The notes below the pieces were generated by a model that ran no database searches, was not told where the DNA came from, and worked only from the letters and a program-made list of their open reading frames with translations. Source: Alviniconcha marisindica (Eukaryota; Mollusca; Gastropoda; Provannidae). Taken from it: a DNA stretch of 64,000 nucleotides. Below are positions 57,823 through 64,000 of the stretch, one piece after another. The stretch's first letter is position 1. Each line of letters opens with the position of its first letter. The DNA is taken from the NCBI GenBank assembly GCA_018857735.1, contig JABMCL010003304.1, positions 120,001 to 184,000 on the forward strand, in the 5' to 3' direction. Both the position numbers and the translations under genes were made by a program.

Positions 57823-58213
57823 GCTCTGTCCCCCCCCACCCACCCCCCTCACACACACACACGTCGGCACGTACTTTGATTCGATTAGAACGGTCTTTAC
57901 TTTCACACAAACACAGAAAATCCTCCCCCCTCTCTCGAACACGCTGTGAGTCGATTAGAAGGGTCGGGTCGTGACTGTGTCTTTACCTCCAGTGAGGAAT
58001 GCTCCCGTGGTTGTCAAAACGGGGAAAATTAATGGTGCTGGATTTCACGTTTCCCCAAAAGGCATGATATTGATATGACTACCACTGGAGTGGCCACATT
58101 CCAGAAGTCGCAGGGCCTGGCCAACAGCTTCTACGTGTCTATAAAACTGGACTACATGTCTTCGTGGTTCGTACCTCACCATCCTCCCCTTTACTTACTT
58201 CGTTGACTCCCCT

Positions 58214-58368
58214 CCCTAATAAGCCGAAATAATGCAGAAGTCATTCTGGTGGTGACAGTTTGCGATAGATATATAATCTCCCTCTTTCCCCATCTTCATA
58301 CCCTCTTCCCCCCTCCTTAATAAGCCGTACGGTTTCTGTGGACGTTAAGCACCATGTTTACTTTATTC
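58214..58368 (+). repeat. SINE family A, 5'-truncated copy
   Basis: Contains GCAGAAGTCATTCTGGTGGT, GCGATAGATATATAATCTCC, TAATAAGCCGTACGGTTTCT and GTGGACGTTAAGCACCATGT. The tRNA-like head is absent. Confidence 0.75.
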
Positions 58369-58925
58369 AGAGATACCAGTTGCGTCCACCAGTTTCAATG
58401 TAGGCCGCCAACGCGCAGTCCCTGCACTAACGCTGCACTAAGCCAGACTACTGCATGAACCAGTGTACAGTTCATGATCAAGAAGATCGGTAACACTCAA
58501 TAAGCATATAGCTTTTGTTTCCCGTACTTGTTTGTTGAGCTTATGATTACGATGTCTGAATAAATTTTAGTTGCTTAATCCAAGAAGATCAGTCTTAAAA
58601 GTCTGCCCAAACAGCAGCGACTAACCGCCATTCGTCCACTGAGGAACATTGTTCCACTGCTCTGGGTCGTTTTGTAATGTATCCGTCGTGTTCAGGTAGA
58701 TGGGATCAGAAATGCTGCAGCGATTAAGTGAAACGTGGCCGACGTGGAGAAGTGTTAGTGCAACGGATTATTGTTTCCACCCTTAGTAGCCAACGTGTAA
58801 CAACAGCTAGGCTCGGGAACGCTCCTCGTGTCTATGCTTCTTGAAATGAAGTTAAGAACTGACTAGTTCCTTGACGACCCGCCTACACTGAAGACAGACC
58901 AGCTCACTAAAACACGTGTTGTTGT

Positions 58926-59137
58926 TGAAGCGCTTTACGTCCACAGAAACCGTAGGCTTATTAGGGACGGGAGCCCAGGACGTCCACCTCGACTTTCACA
59001 CAGCTCCTGAGCTCTGAAACACGCGTCTTCTTTCGTCATACTTTCAGTCCACAGAAACCATGTGGTTTATTAGGGACGGGAAAATAGTGGGATCGGGAAT
59101 GAGAGCACAGGCCCACCTCCCCGTTCACACGGCTCCT
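58926..59137 (-). repeat. Two SINE family B copies, tandem
   Basis: Reverse copies at 58926-59018 (CGCTTTACGTCCACAGAAAC ... CAGCTCCTGAGCTCTGAAAC) and 59040-59137 (CAGTCCACAGAAACCATGTG ... CACACGGCTCCTGGGTTCTG). Each is followed by AACAACAAC-like or ACACGCGT sequence. Confidence 0.7.
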
Positions 59138-59221
59138 GGGTTCTGAAAAACAACAACACGCGTGTGGAAGACCTGGTTTTGATTGGTTGGTTAGACTAGT
59201 TACGCCAAGTTGTCTGGACCG

Positions 59222-59470
59222 AGATGGTGGGGAAGGGAGCATAGGGGGTGGGGTGGCGGGAAGAGAGGGAAACAATACCTAACACTACATGTCACCACCA
59301 GAATGACTGCATTTAGATGGGCAATGATAAGAGCCGTTTTAATATTTCATAAACGGTGAGGGGCAGTCACAAGACGGCAGTGTCCACAATTTTTTTTCTT
59401 TTTTTAAGCGACAGGACAGCCAAAGCGGAATCGGATCGAAGTCGTTCTGCTTACCAACCTGATGGGAAAT
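59222..59470 (-). repeat. SINE family A copy, reverse
   Basis: Plus-strand landmarks CACCACCAGAATGACTGCAT, TTTTAATATTTCATAAACGG, CACAAGACGG and GCGGAATCGGATCGAAGTCG (degenerate B box). The A box end and the 3' tail are lost. Confidence 0.6.
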
Positions 59471-59679
59471 AAAACAGGCCTGGCGCGGTTTTCAAATGAA
59501 GCTGCGGATGCCCGGCTGATGTAAGGTCTAATCATCACCCGTGCTCCTATCAGCAAACGTCTGGCCTACTTTGGATTCAGCCTCGCTAAAATTTAAAAAA
59601 AAAAAGGTCGCTCACTAGCTTTGAGCACCACTGACGCCCCCCCCCCCCCCCTCCCCGATTGACTCACCACGCGCTGACA

Positions 59680-60060
59680 CTAATAACTTCAGTCATGTTG
59701 ACTCACCACGCGGCGAGTGTGACACTAATAATTTCAGTGGCGGTTTGCTCACCACTGCAATGTGTAACACTAATAATTTCAGCTGCGGTTTACTCACCAC
59801 GCGGTGAATGAGCCAGTGACACTAACACTTTCAGCTGCGGTTTACTCACCACCACAGTGACTGACACTAACAATCTCAGTAGCGGTTTACTCACCACGCT
59901 TTGAGTGAGTCAGTGACACTAATAATTTCAGCTGCGGTTTACTCACCACACAGTGAGTGACACTAATAATCTCACTCGCGGTTTACTCACCACCACAGTG
60001 AGTGACACTAATAATCTCACTCGTGGTTTACTCACCACGCGGTGAACGAGTGTGCGACAC
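59680..60060 (-). repeat. ~50-bp minisatellite carrying donor-like motifs, next to the first exon
   Basis: About seven to eight units contain, on the minus strand, GTGGTGAGTAAACCGC then TGAAATTATTAGTGTCACT. Every unit thus carries GTGAGTAAA, a near-ideal 5' splice site. The array starts about 30 bases into the intron from the donor of the 60.1-kb exon (ATTG|GTGAGT). Confidence 0.85.
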
Positions 60061-60082
60061 TACAAGGGGCAGTGATACTCAC

Positions 60083-60143
60083 CAATTTGCACCTGGATGG
60101 AGGAGCGGTAGACCCGCCCCGTGGTCTCGTTGATACTCGCCAT
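60083..60143 (-). CDS. MYLK: Short alternative first coding exon of MLCK
   Basis: The ATG at 60141-60143 opens 20 codons (MASINETTGR, then VYRSSIQVQI) that end in a strong donor, CAAATTG|GTGAGT, phase 1. An in-frame TGA lies 33 bases upstream and no other ATG intervenes, so this is the first Met. The phase joins exon 2 (I|G|GTRGKR). There is no signal peptide, as expected for a cytoplasmic kinase. No similarity to vertebrate N-termini is seen. The evidence is the donor, the phase and the upstream stop; a distance of 31 kb to exon 2 and the small size keep confidence moderate. Confidence 0.6.
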
Positions 60144-60325
60144 GAATGAAAGCACCGGCTTCACGGCCTTTTCCACTCACGTTGTCACGCACGAAACAAA
60201 CCTCCGCGGCTGGTTTCGCTATCACCGTACATGTATCCGTCCGACCGGCACGACCTCACCGGCAGCCTCTGTCACCGCAATCACCCAACAATAACGCGGC
60301 TCTCACACATCTCTACACTTTGTTG

Positions 60326-60383
60326 CTTATACACACACACGTGTGTGTATATATATATATATATATAGTATATATACACTGCA
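60326..60383 (-). promoter_or_regulatory. AT-rich TATA-like region upstream of the short first exon
   Basis: The minus strand has TATATATATATAT (60343-60366) and, nearer the exon, GTATAAGCAACAAAG (about 60324-60333). Initiation about 30 bases further would give a leader of about 150 bases. The TA run is also an ordinary microsatellite, so this is only a candidate. Confidence 0.25.
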
Positions 60384-61889
60384 GTACACTTCGGTGCCCG
60401 TGGACTTTGTGGAGTGGGTGCACGTCCTGGTCTGTCCCATCAGACATTCAGTGACACGAAGCCTGTGCGGCTGACTAGGACTAGGAATGGGATGTCAGTT
60501 ACATTGTTAAAAATCACAACACGACAATCCTCGCTGTGTCAGTGAAGCCGCTTGATTGGAAAGGAAAAAGTCTCCACTGCTTAGCCGGATCAGTTCAACC
60601 CTGATCAAGCGTAGTCAGTCTTTCGGTCTAAACTCTCGACCAGACTCCGACACTGAGCGGTGTTTCCGACACGACGACTGACCCCCGCCTGTCACAATTG
60701 TTTCCTTTTGCGCCAGACTCGGCAACTGACTGTCGAAACTGTGCACACATCTCGTCTCATTCCTACACCGACTTTAGCTTGCACGGGTCCAAACCGCTCA
60801 CACACACACACACACACAAAGTCCGACCGTGAGTGTTGTCTTACTGACTGGAAACAAGTACGTTGCACAGTCACTTCACGAACCCTAATGTATAAGAGAC
60901 AATATGAGTGAGTGTCATATTTCACCGACAGGGAAAAGCCTCTTCTTCTTCTTCGCTCAGCCCATGACTGAGGCCGGGAGGCGACTGCTAGTGGTGGAGT
61001 TTACAACTGGCGGACACGCACGTGGTTGTGTCGTCTTGGCGTACGCAAACGCTATTCCTCTCGGCTCACCGACACTCTCCAAACTTTCGCCTCATCGCCC
61101 TCCGAAGGGGTTGGGAGTAGTGTGTGTGTGTGTGTGTGTAGGGGGGGGGTCTCCCGCGTGGGCCAATCATCCACAGAGTCTCCCGAGTTTGTCAAACAGA
61201 TCGAGCTCGTCCCTCTCTCCCCGGCCTTTCTCGCCCCGAGTGCTTGCTGTTCCAACGCTTCTAGTGTTCCCTCTCAATTTCGCAGTTGCTCGCCCGCCGC
61301 GTGTTTTGCGCGCCTGATTCAGGGAGAGCGATGGGAATGCCGGAAGTGGAGTGACACTGATCGACGTTGCTCAGCGATGACTATAGATAGAGCTTTGTGT
61401 ATCCGGGGCCGGTGGTGGCGGTGGGTGAGTAGGTCGGTGGGTGTTGTGACTCGACGACGACGACATAGGAAACATGCACGACGACTGACTCAAGTGACTG
61501 TGAGTGCGGCACCCACCCCCCCCCCCCCCAAAAAAAAAAAAAAAAAAAAAAAAAAACTGGCTGTGACGGTGAGCGGGTGAAACGGGCCGAAACGAGAGGT
61601 CCGGTTTTAACTCAGTCACCGCGGTGTGCATTAGGGCGATGATGCGGCACTACCACACTCAGCCTTAATCTTCCCTCACTAACTGCCAATCCCCCCTTTT
61701 CCCTCCCCCCCCCCCCCCCCCCCCCTTCCAGTCTTGCTCCAACTTTCCACAGCCGCTCTCCTCCTTCACCATTCTCAGTCGGAGCAATCATTATCGACAG
61801 TTCAGAGTTAAAATAGTTGCCCGTCTGTAATAAGCCATCTCGCTTCTGTGGACGTAAAGCAAAGGGTTTACTTACTTACTTACTTAATA

Positions 61890-62318
61890 GCCGTCGTGAA
61901 GCTAACGCTCGGCTTTACATTTGGTGTCAGACGTGGGACTAACCTAGTGTACCGCTAAGTGCCAGGTGTTTGTCTAGGATATTTTACCTTCACACTAAAA
62001 GTTACTTGGGGGGGGGGGGGGGGGTGTTGGTTGAGCCAGTGTTGCTTTACGTCCACACAGCCATTCGTCTCCTGAAGAGTAAGTAATTTGGTGTTTTACG
62101 CCCCGTCAACCATTACGGTTATATCAGGGCGAGTCTCCTGAAGAAAACAACAACAACAACAACAACAAAAACGGACGTACAGCAACATGTTTACTTAATT
62201 AATTAAAACAGTCGTTATGCTAACGCTCGGCTTTACATTTGGTGTCAGAAGTGGGACTAACCTAGTGTACTAAGAGCCAGGTGTTTGTCTAGGATATTTG
62301 ACCTTCACACTAAAAGAT
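61890..62318 (+). mobile_element. Two LTR-end/primer-binding-site remnants
   Basis: Two copies (61890-62005 and 62205-62318) share GCTAACGCTCGGCTTTACAT, then TTGGTGTCAGA(C/A)GTGGGAC, CTAACCTAGTGTAC, CCAGGTGTTTGTCTAGGATA and TTCACACTAAAAG. TGGTGTCAGAAGTGGGA (62240-62256) is complementary to the 3' end of a leucine tRNA, a common primer-binding site of LTR retrotransposons, and it directly follows a sequence ending in CA, as an LTR does. Family B/C SINE pieces lie between the copies. No coding domain remains here. Confidence 0.5.
62088..62132 (-). repeat. SINE tail, family C
   Basis: Reverse copy: AAGTAATTTGGTGTTTTACG, CCCCGTCAACC, GGTTATATCAGGGCGA on the plus strand. Confidence 0.65.
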
Positions 62319-62332
62319 ACTCGTTGAGTGCC

Positions 62333-62400
62333 GCTTTACGTCCACAAAAACAGTAGGCTTATTAGGGACGGGAGCCCATACGGCCATTCGTCTCCTGGGC
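62333..62400 (-). repeat. SINE family B fragment
   Basis: CGCTTTACGTCCACAAAAAC, AGTAGGCTTATTAGGGACGG and GAGCCCATACGGCC on the plus strand; a related piece with CATTCGTCTCCTG lies at 62038-62080. Confidence 0.6.
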
Positions 62401-62666
62401 GAAAACAACAACAAAAACGGATGTACTACCTCCATAAAAAGAGGAACGCAGAAGAATACATACATGTAGTGATGTACAATTTCAACTGTACTTAACGGTA
62501 ATATAGTCGTGTCTACGTCATCGGTCACATTCCTACAGAAGCACGAAGGCAATAAGTGGTACGCATACATATCGTATTTCTCAGTGTATTAGTAGAGCGA
62601 CTGAGTGTTGCGATAACACATGGTGCTATGAACCGGAGCCGTAAGATTAACCCGGACTGTTTGGGT

Positions 62667-62694
62667 CATGGACCTATGTATAAATAGATCCATG
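62667..62694. mobile_element. 28-bp palindromic insertion with 8-bp target duplication (copy 2)
   Basis: Begins CATGGACCTATG and ends TAGATCCATG. Perfect 8-bp direct repeats GTTTGGGT flank it (62659-62666 and 62695-62702). The target is the reverse complement of ACCCAAAC found at copy 1. Confidence 0.65.
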
Positions 62695-63047
62695 GTTTGG
62701 GTACTCTAAACCTTTCTTTCAGAGGGTAGAGGTGGGGGCGGACGGGCCGACGAGGATCGTGACCACACAACAACACCAGTACGCAGTTTATTTCGCAATG
62801 CTGGCACCAGTCAGCTTCAGTTTAAACAGATTCTAATTTACCAAACCAAACCGTTGCTGACGTCACTTCAGTCAGCGCTTATGCTCAGCAGTTTGTTTTT
62901 GTTTGTCAGTGTGTTTGTTTTGGTAAAACCTGTCAGTCAACACCTGTCTACAGAGAGTGAATAGAAAGGAGGGACAGTTTCCACAAGCAGAGCTGGACCC
63001 AGGACACACACACTGACATACACACACACACTCACACACACAGTCAT

Positions 63048-63087
<40 letters not shown>

Positions 63088-63089
63088 AT

Positions 63090-63124
<35 letters not shown>

Positions 63125-63559
63125 GAGGCAGACAAAACGGGACGGCCGTAGGAAGAACGGTGCGGGATGTTGGGGAAGCCAAAGGACACTGCCACAACAC
63201 CTGCACTTTCAACACTGACGAGATGGCAGCTGGGGCCAACGTGCGGCAAAGGAAAAGAGTTTGTCATTATTATAAGGTCAGAGGAAACAAGTCGTCAGGT
63301 CCAGCCAAAAGTGACACAGGAAAAGTCAAGGCTGGTTCAAGCTGGGATGAAACAAGGTCTGGGGTAGGGATGGGAACGGGGGTGGGGGGAGAGGTCAAGG
63401 CAATCTGTGCGGTGACAGCTTGTGTGTGTGTGTGTGTGTGTGTGTCCGAATCCCCTTGCAGTTCTCGGGAGAAGGAGGGGGGTGGTGGCTAGAGAGAGAG
63501 AGTACTTTGTTTTGCAAGGATTCAGGGCAGTTTAGATTCAGTCAAAACCTAGCAATTAC

Positions 63560-63619
<60 letters not shown>

Positions 63620-63736
63620 TACATTACACAATAATAAATGTTTAGGTACGAATGCCTGTCGGACAACTGTCCTTGATGCAACCTGAGAGAAAGAGAGGGT
63701 CAGTGTGTGTATGTGTTCCCAGGCCACTGCCAAAGC

Positions 63737-63774
63737 CATAGACCTATATATATATAAATATATACAGGTCCATG
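63737..63774. mobile_element. 38-bp palindromic insertion with 8-bp target duplication (copy 3)
   Basis: Begins CATAGACCTATA and ends TACAGGTCCATG around an AT-only core. Perfect 8-bp direct repeats GCCAAAGC flank it (63729-63736 and 63775-63782). Confidence 0.65.
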
Positions 63775-64000
63775 GCCAAAGCAGTGCGCCGGGAAACAGG
63801 CCTGGTGACGGCGCCACCACGCAGTCACTGGCTGTTTCTGTCCCAGCAAAACAACAAACAGAGCAAGTGACTTCGCGAACGATGACAGTGCACTGAGCGA
63901 GCCCACTGCGTCCGGCCGAAGAGCGAGTCAGTGACAGAGGTTTCCTTCCTGAAGACGCGCCGACTGCTGGAGCCGCTGCGAGTCTGGCCCATCCCGAGTT

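Larger units (their letters stand above)
60144..64000. other. 5' flank of the short first exon
   Basis: No coding exon is supported. Contents: AT/CA simple repeats (60330-60370, 63000-63120), C12A27 run (61517-61555), poly(C) tracts (61700-61725), SINE family tails (61815-61890, 62038-62132, 62333-62400), LTR remnants (61890-62005 and 62205-62318), two palindromic insertions (62667, 63737) and (GA)n at 63560-63618. Confidence 0.5.

Noticed and set aside
63160..63492. 110-codon plus-strand frame near the right edge
   Set aside because: No domain, biased composition and a terminal (TG)n-derived Cys/Val run; no splice support was found.

Overview
This is eukaryotic, animal genomic DNA. Short exons with GT-AG borders lie in long introns full of microsatellites, minisatellites and tRNA-derived short interspersed elements. 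The repeat load and the protein family fit a lophotrochozoan, most likely a gastropod mollusc. That assignment is inference from general resemblance, not a database match.

One gene explains nearly all supported coding sequence. It lies on the minus strand and encodes the N-terminal part of a long (smooth-muscle type) myosin light chain kinase, MYLK. Fifteen coding exons from 29.1 kb down to 3.6 kb join without any reading-frame conflict. They encode four Ig domains, a 580-residue disordered exon carrying DFRXXL actin-binding motifs, two more Ig domains, an FN3 domain and an acidic linker. This is the order that precedes the kinase in vertebrate long MLCK. The kinase domain must lie beyond the left edge.

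Two alternative first coding exons are proposed, both ending in phase 1 and so both able to join the 29.0-kb exon. One is a short exon at 60.1 kb (20 codons). The other is a long GC-rich exon at 31.9-33.1 kb (392 codons), with a TATA-like box about 0.66 kb upstream of its ATG.

Layout: 1-3.6 kb, intron leading to the kinase exons, with a 43-bp satellite. 3.6-9.7 kb, FN3, Ig6 and Ig5 exons. 9.7-11.4 kb, the DFRXXL exon. 11.4-25.7 kb, exons for Ig4 to Ig1 with large minisatellites. 29.0 kb, a small exon, with a decayed copy at 31.7 kb. 31.9-33.1 kb, the long alternative first exon. 33-60 kb, a very long intron or intergenic stretch with SINEs, minisatellites and no supported coding exon. 60.1 kb, the short first exon. 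60.2-64 kb, 5' flank with LTR-retrotransposon remnants.

The most unusual signals are two. First, minisatellites grow out of splice junctions, so that each unit carries a copy of a splice signal; the clearest is a 51-bp array at the exon-10 donor. Second, there are three tiny (28-48 bp) palindromic insertions beginning and ending CAT(G/A)GACC...GG(T/A)CCATG-like, two flanked by perfect 8-bp and one by 7-bp direct repeats of a CCAAA-type target.
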